From Aurelia coerulea (Eukaryota; Cnidaria; Scyphozoa; Semaeostomeae; Ulmaridae): a stretch of DNA of 64,000 nucleotides. The notes beneath the pieces were generated by a model. It ran no database searches and had not been told where the DNA came from. It was given only the letters and a program-made list of their open reading frames with translations. The translations under genes and the position numbers were made by a program. Position 1 is the stretch's first letter. Every line of letters starts with the position of its first letter. The stretch covers positions 10,833,501-10,897,500 of the forward strand of contig CM076959.1 in assembly GCA_039566865.1 (NCBI GenBank), written 5' to 3'. This document shows positions 41,945 through 53,596 of the stretch, piece after piece.

Positions 41945-44900
41945 GTTCTGCAGTAAATTTTTACAGACTTCTTTTTCAGAGATATTGTGTAATATGTAAG
42001 TGTAATTTATTTTGCACTGTATATATTTCCTTCATTAATGTTTCGGCGGAAACATGGTTTTCATAAATTTGACAGTGGTTTCATAAATTCATTCATTCAT
42101 CCCATTTGTCTTTTTGTCGTGTTTTCCTTTTTACGTGTTCAAGAATGTGGCATATTGCAACGTCGGTACCTTTTCTAGATTCCCACCATTCCGGATTTGC
42201 TAGCACCATATCGCAGGTGCAAGGAGTTATTGCAGCGCAGCGGTAGCGGAGCTGCGATTTAAATGAGACTTACTTCCAAAAACACGGGTGCCTATATATG
42301 TTAGCAAAGGAGCAGAGAGCCATGACTCTTATTAGGCCTTTGTTTTCTGCATCTGTGTGTGTGTGAACAAAGGAGCGCAGAGAGCCATGACTCTTAGGCC
42401 TTTGTTTTCCACATCGGTTATGCTAACTCCAAGCCTGCCTGCCATCTTCCACCCACCTTCGAATTTTGAAAAGGAAGCTGGCTACATTGCACTGCAAGTT
42501 GAGAAGAAGGAGGGACTTCACACACTTAGGTACGTATCAAAATTTGCCTCTATATCATTATTGCAAATATGAGAGACTTTCTTTTTATCCTCTCTGTTTC
42601 TCTGTTGTTTTTTTACCATTCTTCATAGAATCGGTTGTCCAGCTTAAATATTTCAGAGAAGGGAAGCTGTCGTCTGTCGCGGGCCTCGGCCTAGGCGTTG
42701 TTGACATTGCTCGTCCTTGCACAAACAAAATATGCAGAGTACTACAACCGGCAGGGGATGAATAAAGGAACAATGTTCAAAATTGAGACGAAGAATCTCA
42801 AGAAATGGTTAGGTTAGGCCATTTATGTTTACAGTAAAACCTTATTCAATTTCTGTTTTTGTTGCAGGACCAAAGAATTGCCTGTTCAACTTCCTGTGAT
42901 GCAGGGATTGGATCTGTAGGGAGTCATCCTATAAAACAATCTGTTGCGGGATGGACAATTGAAAAGTTGTCAAGACAAAACATTGCCTACGCATACAAAG
43001 CCTGTTTTTCGACATTTTTGGAATTCAACATTGAACAGTTTGTTGTGATGATACAACTGTTTTATTATTCCTGTTAATGCAATGTAGTTAGTTGCAATGC
43101 AATTAATATAAATTGGACAAAGCAAACAATGAACAATAAGTGAAAGTTAATTACAAGAAAATGATCAAAACCAGTGATGCAGATATGATTGAAATGACAT
43201 CTATGGCGGAATGCTCTTTCAACCGGACCCTACGACCCCGCGACCCCGGATCATACGACCATAGGACCATATGATCCTACAACCCAAGTTTTATTATTTA
43301 GCTGACAACATTTTTATCATTATCTATAATAACTATTTATTTTATTTATGTTGGATCATTTAGAATTTATTTTGCTGTGATAGAGATCCATCAAGCTATT
43401 TGTGCGATCAGTTTTTAAAACGTAAAACATTTTACATAACTGCTCGTCAGTAGCCTTCGTCATGCGAACAATTTGACTAGTTTCCAGTCGGTGAAGCTAT
43501 ATTGTAAACGAGAGAAAATGTTGCTCTGAGACTGAATTAGAAGGCTGAGCAACCCTTGTATTGTATACAATTCAGCCCGCTTGGAAAATTTCACTTATTT
43601 TTATGACTTTAAAACTTACACATGCATGACTTTGCTTTCTTTTGTTTGAATCAAGCAAAGAAGCCTATAGTTCTGGATATTGAACAGAGATATTCAGGGA
43701 CGTAGGAAGCATCTTTAAACTTGGAGGGGCACGGCACTTCAAAGGCACTTTTTCATAAGAAGGGCACTGTAATATAGATGGGATTTTAATGATAAGAATG
43801 TGATACATGGCATAAAATAATACCATAAGATTACTTGGGATTCCTTACTGAAAATTAACTAATTTTTGGAATTGTCCTTTAACTCGAATCTTCCCTTGCA
43901 AAATCCGCCCTTATGGGGGGGGGGCAGATAACTGCTCGTGAATGGTAGTGAGTAACCGCCCCCCTTTAACGTTGGCAGACTATTCTTCTGAGCTGCACTC
44001 ACTGAACACCGTTAACAGCTAGTATGTAATGAATAACATTAAGCCTTTCGTACAGCATCCTGTACGGTAGCACTTTAGGACAATACTGCTTTCCAATTTC
44101 AAGTACAAGACGTACCTCCTAATTTCATTGCCGCAATGCGCCAGATATTCGCTACCGACAGGATAATCATCCTATCATCATTTTGTTTGGGGGTATTTCG
44201 AATGACAATCTGCTGAATATTTGAGAGGTCATAAATAGGGACTGTAGAGCTGGATAGCTTAGGGAAGCTTTAGCCCCCTCCCCCAAGTACTGTAAAAAGA
44301 TAGTTTTTTAGCTTTTTGAGGATTATGTTTATATGATCAAATACGGCCATTCATTTTTATCACTAAATATGAGAGGTACACCTATTTGTTTATAAGAAAC
44401 TGTCCATAAGATACTCAACTCTCAGATGGTAAAAAAATAAGAAACCCCAGCACTGGGAAAATATAACTTCGGAAGCTATTTATTTTGAAAAAGGGGGTCC
44501 TTGACATGTTAACATCTTTTACCTTATTTTCACTCGTTTCCTATTTCATGCGACTGGAAAGTTAGACTCTTTTTTGTAAGAATATTGTTTATAAGAATAC
44601 TCAGGCTCAGAACCATCCAATATTTTTAAAAAGAATATCATCAGAATATTGTTTAGGCTCAGCTCGCCATGTTCGTGTCTTATTTTTCAGCAGCTGCCTG
44701 TTTTGCCATGTTCAAAACAGAGAATCTCATGACTGATGTATCTCATTTGTTCGAAAAGCATGTTTACAACTTTATGATTGTCAAGAACATTCGTATTGCT
44801 ATATCCTTTCGTTCGTCCATTTTCTCGTAATGACACAGACATTTCTTTATGTTCCCCTGAAACCATATCAGAACATCAGAACTGGATAAATTGGAATACT

Positions 44901-45030
44901 TTAAGAATGTTTCAATGCTCAAAACAAAATTTCTTAAGAATGTTGAGGCTGGACAAACTTTATGGTACATTGGAAAGGCTTCAACGGCTCTGTTTTGAAA
45001 CTTTTAGAGAGTGGGGGGGGGGGTGGATTG
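41945..45030. other. Intergenic, no gene demonstrated
   Basis: A local tandem duplication of about 50 bp lies at 42304-42355 and 42367-42417 (GAGAGCCATGACTCTTA..GGCCTTTGTTTTC). Frames at 42466-42765 and 42859-43077 show no recognised domain. G-runs occur near 43917, and the ACCCTACGACCCCGCGACCC block at 43228 is a simple pattern. Nothing else stands out. Confidence 0.4.
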
Positions 45031-45037
45031 GTAAAGT

Positions 45038-45114
45038 GCGAGTTGCGAGTTGCGAGTTGCGAGTTGCGAGTTGCGAGTTGCGAGTTGCGAGTTGCGAGTT
45101 GCGAGTTGCGAGTT
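45038..45114 (+). repeat. (GCGAGTT)11 heptamer satellite
   Basis: Eleven perfect copies of GCGAGTT, followed by degenerate units (AGTGCGAGTTGG, ATGCGAGTTGCAAGTT) to about 45165. A diverged array of the reverse complement lies at 56195-56410. In frame it would read CELRVAS over and over. Confidence 0.95.
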
Positions 45115-45406
45115 AGTAGTGAAAAGTGCGAGTTGGTACATTTAAAATGCGAGTTGCAAGTTCGGTAACAAAAAAACCTCAGATTTTCCGAAATTTTCCA
45201 ACTTTTGCAGCTAAAACATTGTGATTTTTTTGCAGAACCTTTGTCAAGATTAGGGGAGTATAAAGAACTGTTTTTTTTTATTCACAGAGAGCTGCTAATA
45301 AAGGATTTGCTTTGAGCTCGGTTAATTAGTCGAAAGGGAAGAAAAATTATTCTCTTTGGTATTTCTTGAGTTGGTAATAGGCTGTATTGATCGAAAAGTT
45401 TCTTAA

Positions 45407-46257
45407 CCCTGTCCAGACTAGGGGGGGCACAAAGTGTCCCCCCTAGTAAACTTGTCCACACAGCTCGTCGAGTACCTCTAGAATAGTCTACATTTTTTGT
45501 GACTTTTAGTTTCTATCTATGAGACATATTTTCATGTCAATTTCAAAAATTTTGACACTGATTCCGGGGGTCAACACATGACCTTAAATTGAGTGCTCCG
45601 CAAAATAAATACCTTTTAAGTTATAGATTTGGAACCACTGGCTATATGACAATGAGACAAACATTTTTGAACTCGTCTTGAAATATAGTTTATTGATTTT
45701 TGATGACGTCATCAACAATTGGTTGTTGCGCATGCATACTGACGAAAAACCATGTTATGCTTCATTTTTAGATAAATGAATGACATGATGTGATGCAGCA
45801 GGTCTTTTTAGGTATATTTAGCATTTTTTCCTATTTAAAAAAAAGTAATTTATAATCAATTTTAGACAAAAGTCGCTATTTTTCTCGTACAAAATAAATA
45901 AATGCTGACGTCAGCAAAGATATTAGACTTACAAAGCCAAAATTTCACAATAAGAGTTACAAGGATATTATCCTTCTACGTTTCGAATATCACATCGATA
46001 TATTTTATCAATTTGGAGATACAACGCGACAAAGTACATGTGGTTTTACACCCAAATTAGCAACATTCGCTGAAGTCAGCACTTAATCACGTGACATAAA
46101 CAAAAACAAATCACACATTCTTGTTTGCCTTATCATGTTTGTTCCTTGTGCCAAGTTTCAAGTCTCTAGCAATTATGATTCTGAGAAAAACCAGGGGGGG
46201 CACTTTGTGTCCCCCCCTAGTCTCCCCAAAGTTTCAAAAAGCCTAGTCTGGATAGGG
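45407..46257. mobile_element. TTAA-flanked MITE, piggyBac-like, copy 2
   Basis: Inverted ends CCCTGTCCAGACTAGG and CCTAGTCTGGATAGGG are flanked by TTAA (45403-45406 and 46258-46261). The subterminal hairpin GGGGGGCACAAAGTGTCCCC is shared with the element at 12775, and GACGTCA and CACGTGAC words occur inside. At 851 bp it has no transposase. Confidence 0.75.
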
Positions 46258-46261
46258 TTAA

Positions 46262-47470
46262 AGATTGAAAAGTTTCTTAACTTCCAATTGACCTCCCATC
46301 GCTTCTATAGCCTACGCGTAAACCCATTATTTCAAAAGAAGAAAAAGTTTACGAAATAATAATGAGCAAAAGCTTGCTACTACAGTTCCAGAGTTCTGGA
46401 ACTTAATTTATGCAGCCTTTGTTGAGACGCGTTTCAGACATTTTTTGAACAGATTTTTGAACATTTTTTGAACAGAGAATAATTAATTGGGCATCCATAG
46501 CAAGCTTTATCTCTTTACTAGGAAGTTAAGTGCGAGCTTCGCTCGCGCTTCAACATTTCTAGCTCCTGCGGAGTGCTGTTAGATGTAGTAAATCACATAT
46601 CGAGTAAAAGCAGACTACTTGAGTGTCATATTATTTTATTAAATTCAATCAAATGCGACATATTAAAACTGCGTTATAGTTAGGCGTATACGGTAGCCTT
46701 TGAGACGGCTGAAGATGTAAAAGATAGGTTTAAAACACTGCAAAAAATATAAAAATTTCATGACAATTTTTCAGTTGGAAACTAAGAGGAAAGGGACAAT
46801 TTCCTCTGATTTCTGATGCAAGAAACGGGTGGGGTCGTATCGTAATTAATCGCACCTTTTCTTCGGAGAGAACCCGCTGACAGAGCATCAGTGCATGCTT
46901 GCTGTTTATAGTTTATATTTACCTGTGTGTATCTCGGCACGGAGACGTACCCGAAGCCGCCATCTTACCAGAATCTTCCATTTCACCTTTCCCGTGAAAA
47001 GTTGCTATAATCCTCCATTTTTTTTTCATTCGCATTATCTGTTTAAAACCAGGCTAGCCTCAGTCGTACGTAATCTTTTGGCACCTAAACACTCACTACC
47101 CCCCCCCCCTTCCACGGCTGGCGGGTACAACAAAACACAAACTAACCAAACAATTAGCGAAATTCGAATTCCGGTCTTCCTAGAACCATGCTTTTGTGCA
47201 CTGGGTGTTCCGTTTTGTCTTTCACAATTGATATTTGCATACGAAAACTCCTGATGAGCCTCCATTCCGTTTAATTATTATCATTATTATTATTATTGTT
47301 TTATAATTTGTATCATTATTATCATTAGTCTTATTTTACACGTTTAAAAGAAGGTGGTTTTAATAGCATACGCCCTACTGCTACTCTCGTAATTTGTGGC
47401 GGTGAAGTGCCTGTTTAAACAAAACACTTCAAACACAAACTCGAAAAATGGTCTAACATCAAAATAACGT
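46262..47470. other. Intergenic; possible host promoter region
   Basis: Mostly unassigned. The part around 46.9-47.0 kb is richer in CG and holds the possible first exon described separately. A TTATTATCATTATTATTATT run lies at 47276-47299. Confidence 0.35.
46923..46963 (-). other. Possible first coding exon of a host gene
   Basis: On the minus strand an ATG in good context (AAGATGGCGG) opens MAASGTSPCRDTH and ends at a consensus donor CAG|GTAAAT. CG content is higher than the surroundings, as at many metazoan first exons. No downstream exon was identified, so this is only a candidate. Confidence 0.25.
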
Positions 47471-47490
47471 TCATGGTTCCTCATGACAAG

Positions 47491-47817
47491 CTGGGAGCCA
47501 AAATCCTCCACAGTTGTCATGTGCTCCTGTTTCCAGTAGGAGCCCAAATTCAGTATTTCGAGTCGGGGCCCATCTCCCCCGCACCACATTCAGTGTTTCG
47601 AATCGGAGCCCATCTCCTCCGCATGCACGCAGCAAAAAATCACGAGGCCCATCTCCCTCGTTGGGGACCGCGTTTATAGGTAAGGATAGAGCCCCTGGCT
47701 TGTAGGCCCATCTCCCGACAGACAGGCTAGGACGAGGCCCAGCTCCCTCCATGGCTCACCAGTGGCTATTGGGGCCCAGCTCCCCCGACACCACACTCGA
47801 GGCCAAAATTCCTCGAG
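47491..47817. repeat. Cluster of short hairpins with covarying stems
   Basis: Seven sites share a fixed loop but different, mutually complementary stems: GGAG/CTCC around CCAAAATC (47494), GGGG/CCCC around CCCATCTC (47564), GGAG/CTCC (47605), CGAGG/CCTCG (47643), TAGG/CCGA (imperfect, 47703), CGAGG/CCTCC (47733), GGGG/CCCC around CCCAGCTC (47771), plus CTCGAGG/CCTCGAG around CCAAAATT (47796). Stems change on both sides while the loop is conserved. Confidence 0.55.
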
Positions 47818-48477
47818 TTTCTATTCTATTAGGTTACTGGCATCTCACCGTCGCGAGGCGTTTCCATTCCCCACACATTTGCACATCATGAGATTTATAA
47901 TGGAAATAGAATTGAGATTTATAATGGAAGTAAAACGGAGATTTAGAATGTATTAGCTGCAAATTATGCTGTGGATGATCTGACTGGTGAAAGATAAGAT
48001 TCCTTTTTGGGCCTTTTTACCTTGATTTTCTGGAAGGGGAGAAATTAAATTTTAGTGAAAGGAAGATTTTACTTCGGTTAATTTCGACCCTGGAAATCAC
48101 TAAATTCTTAACTTGTTTATCTTTTAATGCATCTCATTGCGATCTGCAAATCACGGCGTCTAATTGATCCCCTTGCCAACCAATAAATTTCATTGGCTCC
48201 TATCTTCTGCAGATCTTAGAAAAATCTGCTTCGCGAATCATAAATTATCCCCATTGTCAGTAATTTGAGGATAGGCAGTTCTTTCGTAATAGCTTATTTT
48301 CAACACGTATGGCAGTAGGCAACCAATCATAAGCCCACTCAATGGTGCGATTCTGGGTCAACCAATCAGCCTTTCGCAAATGCCTAATCACGACACGTGA
48401 TGATTCTCTGTCTCTCTCATCTCAAATACTAATGCACTGTACATTCCCTCTCACCTTTGAGAAATATTCGAACTGTA

Positions 48478-48700
48478 CTGCCACGAGATAAAGCCTTGGT
48501 CATGTAGGAAGAATTATTGTCTATATCTGGTCACGTGGTGGAAAATTTATTGAATGTATTCATTTGCGATTGAGATCTTCCTGCCACGTGACCATAATAA
48601 GATTGGGCACGTAGGAAAAAGTTTTGGCATAACGGAATAACCAGACCCAGGACCAGTAGGACCGGACCCTAACGGACCAGACCCTAGGGGAATATCCATT
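48478..48700. repeat. Composite repeat, left copy
   Basis: Block 1 (48491-48597) runs from CCTTGGTCATGTAGGA to CTGCCACGTGACCATA and recurs in the same orientation at 50433-50544. Block 2 (48620-48693, AAGTTTTGGCATAACGGAAT onward) recurs inverted at 50276-50352. Block 1 has CACGTGACCA near both ends in inverted orientation. Confidence 0.6.
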
Positions 48701-48727
48701 CCTTTCCTTCCAGCGCGTTTGTTTGCA

Positions 48728-48758
48728 ATGGCGGCCAACACAGAAGCTTCGCTCCATA
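48728..48758 (+). other. Possible first coding exon of a host gene
   Basis: ATGGCGGCC opens a short frame, MAANTEASLH, followed by a donor-like GTAAGA at 48759. It lies in a CG-richer patch, 1.8 kb from the opposite-strand candidate at 46963. No further exons were recognised. Confidence 0.2.
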
Positions 48759-49342
48759 GTAAGATAAGGCAGTCACTTCTCTGCTGTAAGGAAGTCCTAC
48801 CTTCTGGATGCCACAACAAACGCAAAAATGCATGGTATATTAAATCATATTAAATCAGCAGACAAACTATGATCCAGCATCAAGCCATTGCCCAATGGGC
48901 CTAAGCATTTAACTACATGTCCTAAATATTTTACCTTTCTACCTTGCTTGGTGTGATTCAAGTAGTTGCAATGACGTCGTGATGCCAGCCACGTTGTATT
49001 CCATCTCCACAATCTCAATTTCTGGACTTGATTCTGGTTTCTCCATGCTCTTTAAAAGTTTGGGACTCCAAAATAATTTAGCAAGCAGCTTTTTGAAAAC
49101 ATATCTGTTCGTAATGTTTATTGTGAAGGTGGCAATTGGCAGATATATGGGGTAAGGCGATTACGAAAGAAAGAGTGACAATTTTGGGAATTTTGATAGA
49201 ACCATTCTCTCAAATCACGCACTGACCCGGGCATTGACCCCACTTGTCTTTGGTAAATCCCATGATCACAATATTGCATCTCAAAATGTGCATTTGTGTG
49301 CATTTGTTTTCTTGTATCATGCATGTGCATTCACCTATTTTC

Positions 49343-49502
49343 GGGGCCGTAGGAAGCAGCTTTTTATTGGGGGATTGTTCTTAGAACAATAGAGAACAAT
49401 ACATCTAAATAATACTTGTGGCGTGGCACCATTGTTTTCAAAATTATTGGGGGGCTTAAACCCCCTTGCCCCCCCCCCCCCCCCCCGCTTCTTACGGGCC
49501 TG
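49343..49502. mobile_element. Small TIR repeat with long C-run
   Basis: The left end GGGGCCGTAGGAAGCAGC is the imperfect inverse of the right end CGCTTCTTACGGGCCTG. Between them are GGGGGGCTTAAACCCCC and a C-run of about 20. A related left-end word, GGGACGTAGGAAGC, is at 43696. No target duplication was determined. Confidence 0.4.
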
Positions 49503-49657
49503 CCTTTTTATAGGGAACAGCTCATAAGAAACAGCTCATAAGAAACAGTAGGCTAAAATTTTCGACAAATACTACCCCACCACCAGTATCAAAATGCTAA
49601 GAAACTTTCGTAATTTTCATTCAAAATTACTATTACTGTTGCTATTACCATACTGTA

Positions 49658-50128
49658 CAGTAAAAACCCGCATATAAGAACCTAGTGGATTAAGAACCTA
49701 CAGGCTGAAATTTTGCAATTAAACCCCAATTATATAAGAACCCATTCAGCCTGGAATTTAAAATGGGTTCTTATTTTTAGAGAGCATGGGGGGGGGCCTT
49801 ATTCACAACAGAAGTTTGTGGAAGAATAAAAAATATTTATATTACCTGATGAGAAGCTTTTGAAAGATTTTCTCTGGATTATATAAACATTTCTGATTCT
49901 TCCACAAATTTATGTCGGGGAATATATCTCATAAGCTCAACTAATGTGAACTGACAGTAAATAATAGGCCTGAAGTTTGAATCTGAAGAAAATAAATTCC
50001 TGAAGCCATGAATAAAATAAGAACCAATTTAAGAACCTGAACAGCCTCATTTCCCACTATACCCAAAACATAAGAACCTAGTTAGGCTGACTTGCAAAAT
50101 TGTAGGTTCTTATATGCGGGTTTGACTG
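49658..50128. mobile_element. Pogo/Tigger-type MITE
   Basis: Ends CAGTAAAAACCCGCATATAA and the inverse TTATATGCGGGTTTGACTG are flanked by TA (49656-49657 and 50129-50130). A CAGT start with a TA duplication is typical of pogo/Tigger elements. It is 471 bp long with no transposase. An internal part recurs at 56430-56625. Confidence 0.75.
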
Positions 50129-50275
50129 TACCGTGTCCAATTATTTTTGAGTGAAGTGTACGAGATTTTTCAGAACAGAAGGATTTCGTGTACGAGATAT
50201 TTTGAATGAAATTCCCCTCCTCTCGGTGACTGACTTCCTTTCCAACGTCAAAGCGAGGGTACTGGGTAGGGCATT

Positions 50276-50545
50276 CCCCTAGGGTCTGGTCCGTTAGTGT
50301 CCGGTCCTAGTGGTCCTAGGTCTGGTTATTCCGTTATGCCAAAAGTTTTGTCTTCATTCATTTTGTCACATGACGGAAAAATTATTGTATTTTTCATTTA
50401 CCATTGAGATGCCAATTTAAAAAAAATATTTGCAGCCTTGGTCAGGTAGGAAAAATTATTGTCTATATCTGGTCACGTGGCGGAAAATTTATTGAATGTA
50501 TTCATTTGCGATTGAGATCTTCCTGCCACGTGACCATATCAATTA
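50276..50545. repeat. Composite repeat, right copy
   Basis: Contains inverted block 2 (50276-50352) followed by direct block 1 (50433-50544) of the composite repeat at 48478. The mixed orientation points to an inversion or to independent insertion of two modules. Confidence 0.6.
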
Positions 50546-51374
50546 ATGGTTAGTGCGAATGAATCCCATTACATGCGGAATTTTGCATGGAATACCAAGC
50601 TGAAGAACCTTCGAGGATACCAAGCCGAATTTCGAAAAGAAAAGTTGACTTTAAGAGAGAGAGAAGAAAGTTAAATATCAGAGCTCAGTTTATGGAGGTG
50701 TTTCGACGCAAAGGCAAGTTTCTTACAGTTCTATCTTTGCTTCGCTAACCCTGCCATACATCCAATGGGATAATGTTTATTTGGGGTCATCTACTAAAGA
50801 CTTGTCGTGCCCGTTAAGATCTGCCTCCCATTCCTGCTAAACTTTTTGGCTCCGGTGAAGGTTGCCGAGTTTCCATAGGCCCGCAAATATTGTTGCTAGA
50901 ATCTGAATGTTTAGAGGGGGGGGGGGGTAGACTTGCCCCAATTCTGTTTTGTCAACTGTAATAAGTCTACCGGAAAGTATATTACAAAACAGACTTGTTG
51001 AACTGCGGCCCTCATGAATAATTAATGAGTAATTTGATCCGAAGCGTCCCACATTTGGGACGCTGTCGGTACTTTTGATGTGAACTTCAGCCAATCATTG
51101 AGCTCTTAGAAACAGAAGAATACAATAGGCAAGCCACACTGAAGAGGAGATCGGGGTGTTGTGTTGCACGTTGCGCACTTCTTCTCACTGACTGAGCAAC
51201 GAACAACAGTACAAGTTTGAATTTTGCAACGGAGAGCAATCGAAGCTTCGAAGACAGTTTTAAAAAACATCGAAGAACTGCGATCCTATCAAGTGGATGC
51301 CCTATTAGGATACATGCAAGGTCGCAATATGCTTGTAGCACGGTGAACTGGCTTTGGCAAATCGCTTTCATTTC

Positions 51375-53594
51375 ATTTTATCAATATTTATACACGAAAA
51401 AACCTTTCAGCGTATTTACAAATTATCTCAAAGAAAAAAATTTAAAGAAAAAATTGTAAATAATTTAAATATGCTGCTCTACCAAGGGGTCGTGTTTGGG
51501 TTTTGTAGGTTCAAAAGATACTTTCTAAAACCTGTTTTAAAACGAGCGATTGATTCTTGTTCTCGAATGTTGTACGGGATATCATTCCAATTTTTGACAC
51601 CAGAGAAGTAGAAACTTCGCTTTGCATATTCTAACCTAACTTTGGGAATTTGCAGATCTCCATGATTTCTGGTTCTATGCTCTGAAATCATGGATCTTTC
51701 AGTGAACTTATGGCGAAGATTTTCGGGACAAAGGCCATGCAGAATTTTATATGTCATGACTCCTTTGTCAAATGAGAGCAAAGACTTTACATTGAGCCAT
51801 TTACAGTTCCAACCGTCCTTATACTTGGCGTTCAGTATTAGCTTCTTTGCCCTTGTCTGTAATCGTTGCAGTTGGGATAGTTTGGTGTTGGAAAGAGTAC
51901 ACCAAACAATGTCGCCATAGCGAAGGTGGCTTTCAAAGAGAGCTTTGTAGACCTGGTCAAGTTTCCTTTGCGGAAGGATGTCTTTCAGCTTTCTCAGGGA
52001 GCTCAAGCCCCCTTTCAGCTTGTTTTTGATAGTTTTGTACTGCTCTTTCCAAGTAAGGCTCTCATCAATGTTGATTCCTAAATATTTTGTCTTGTCAACC
52101 CTTTTGATAACTTCATTATTGAGGACAAGATCTGGCAAATCATCACCTACCCTATTCAATTGTCGCCTATGGCTTATAACCATATATTCACTTTTGCTGG
52201 CATTCAAACTAAGTTTATTGATCCTCATCCAGTTCGATATATTTTCTAGCTCGTTTTTCAAATCTGTTAGAAGTTCATTCAGGTTTTCCGACGCGATATT
52301 CACACATGTATCATCGGCATACATATTTGGGTTCATGCTTTCCAGACAGTTCTCAAAATCATTAATGTATAGTATGAAAAGCAAGGGTCCCAAACACGAG
52401 CCCTGCGGAATACCACACTTTATGCTGCTTGTGCTGGAGCTAGCTCCATCAAAATAACAGAACTGCTCCCTATTGGTCAGATAAGAAGTGAACCAGTCGT
52501 GGGAAATACCGTCGGCACCATACTCTCGTAGCTTTGACAATAAGATTTTATGGTCAACGGTATCGAATGCTTTTTTAAGATCAAGAAATATACTCAAGTT
52601 TATTTTACCCTCATCAGAGTTCTTGAACCATGGGTCTATAACATTCAATAGACATGTCAGTGTACTGTGCAGTTTTTGAAATGCAAATTGGTTCAAACAA
52701 AGTTTGTTTTGCTCTTTCAGATACTCCATTAATTGGTCGTGTGCAATTTTTTCTAATATCCTCGACACAACTGATAGTACTGAAATAGGCCGGTAATTGT
52801 TTACATCTGCTTTAGCGCCCGCCTTATAAATTGGTGTTACTCTGGCTAATTTCCAGGTATGGGGGAAAATACCCCTTTCTAAAGATGCATTGTATATTAG
52901 TGTCAGTGGTTTTGACACAAAGTCTACAGCATCTTTCAATATTTTGACGGGGATTCTGTCAGCACCAGGAGATTTGGAGTTATTCAGGGCTCTTATAGCG
53001 CGTTCTACATACCCTACGCTTACTGGCTGTAATTTAAATTTGGCACCATTGGAGTTGTTTCCAAGGTATTTAAGAGGGTCATCAGAAGGTTGACTTTTAA
53101 TTTTCTCCGCTAACTTAGGTCCAACCGTCGTAAAATGTTTGTTGAAAGCTTCTGAAATTTGCGAGGATGATTTAAGTTCTGTACCTTCGAAAAAGATGTT
53201 TTGAGTAACAGTGTGATTTGAGTTCTTATGCAAAACCTTATTTATTGTTTTCCACATAGCCTTCGGATTGTTTTGCGTTTCGTCAATAAGGTTATGGTAA
53301 TATTCCTGTATCCTTGTACGAAGTTGATTAGTGACTTTGTTCCGCAATTTCTTATAGTCTGACCAATAGGAAGCATCTTTCTCAGATCTCTTTTTAGCTA
53401 AATCACGTTCCTTCATCAGGCTTTTTAATTCGGCTGTAATCCAAGGAGCATGATGGCTAGTTACCTTTCTACGCTTTAGTGGTGCATGCACCTCTAGAAG
53501 AGACGAAATAACACTATTAAAAACGGAGGCCATGAGATCAGGGTCACCATCAGTCGGAGCAAGAATCTCGTTCCAGTCAATGGCTGACAATTGC
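51375..53594 (-). mobile_element. 5'-truncated LINE inside TA element
   Basis: The insertion is defined by comparison with the uninterrupted copy. The 3' end on the left is AT-rich with an ATGAAATGAAA-like tail, resembling the LINE at 27597. The 5' end starts within the coding region. No clear target duplication was seen. Confidence 0.8.
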
Positions 53595-53596
53595 AT
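51479..53596 (-). CDS. LINE polyprotein, RT domain, lacks endonuclease
   Basis: A 705-residue open frame covering the linker after the endonuclease (HHAPWITAELKSLMKERD), a complete RT: NNSKSPGADRIPVKIL, NYRPISVLSVVSRILEK, SIFLDLKKAFDTVDH, CGIPQGSCLGPLLF, the catalytic NMYADDTCVNI box, KYLGINIDESLTWKEQ, and the C-terminal LQRLQTRAKKLILN and FYFSGVKNWNDIPYNIR segments. The apurinic endonuclease of ORF2 is missing by 5' truncation; even the first Met codon is supplied by flanking DNA. No stop or frameshift, so insertion was recent. CR1/L2/Jockey-like group by motif style. Confidence 0.9.
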   Translation of the reverse strand: MQLSAIDWNEILAPTDGDPDLMASVFNSVISSLLEVHAPLKRRKVTSHHAPWITAELKSLMKERDLAKKRSEKDASYWSDYKKLRNKVTNQLRTRIQEYYHNLIDETQNNPKAMWKTINKVLHKNSNHTVTQNIFFEGTELKSSSQISEAFNKHFTTVGPKLAEKIKSQPSDDPLKYLGNNSNGAKFKLQPVSVGYVERAIRALNNSKSPGADRIPVKILKDAVDFVSKPLTLIYNASLERGIFPHTWKLARVTPIYKAGAKADVNNYRPISVLSVVSRILEKIAHDQLMEYLKEQNKLCLNQFAFQKLHSTLTCLLNVIDPWFKNSDEGKINLSIFLDLKKAFDTVDHKILLSKLREYGADGISHDWFTSYLTNREQFCYFDGASSSTSSIKCGIPQGSCLGPLLFILYINDFENCLESMNPNMYADDTCVNIASENLNELLTDLKNELENISNWMRINKLSLNASKSEYMVISHRRQLNRVGDDLPDLVLNNEVIKRVDKTKYLGINIDESLTWKEQYKTIKNKLKGGLSSLRKLKDILPQRKLDQVYKALFESHLRYGDIVWCTLSNTKLSQLQRLQTRAKKLILNAKYKDGWNCKWLNVKSLLSFDKGVMTYKILHGLCPENLRHKFTERSMISEHRTRNHGDLQIPKVRLEYAKRSFYFSGVKNWNDIPYNIREQESIARFKTGFRKYLLNLQNPNTTPW

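Noticed and set aside
42466..43077. Two plus-strand frames that might be exons of one gene
   Set aside because: There is no recognised domain and no convincing donor-acceptor pair joining them.
44962..45168. Repetitive peptide frame CELRVAS
   Set aside because: It is generated mechanically by the 7 bp satellite, with no sign of a gene.
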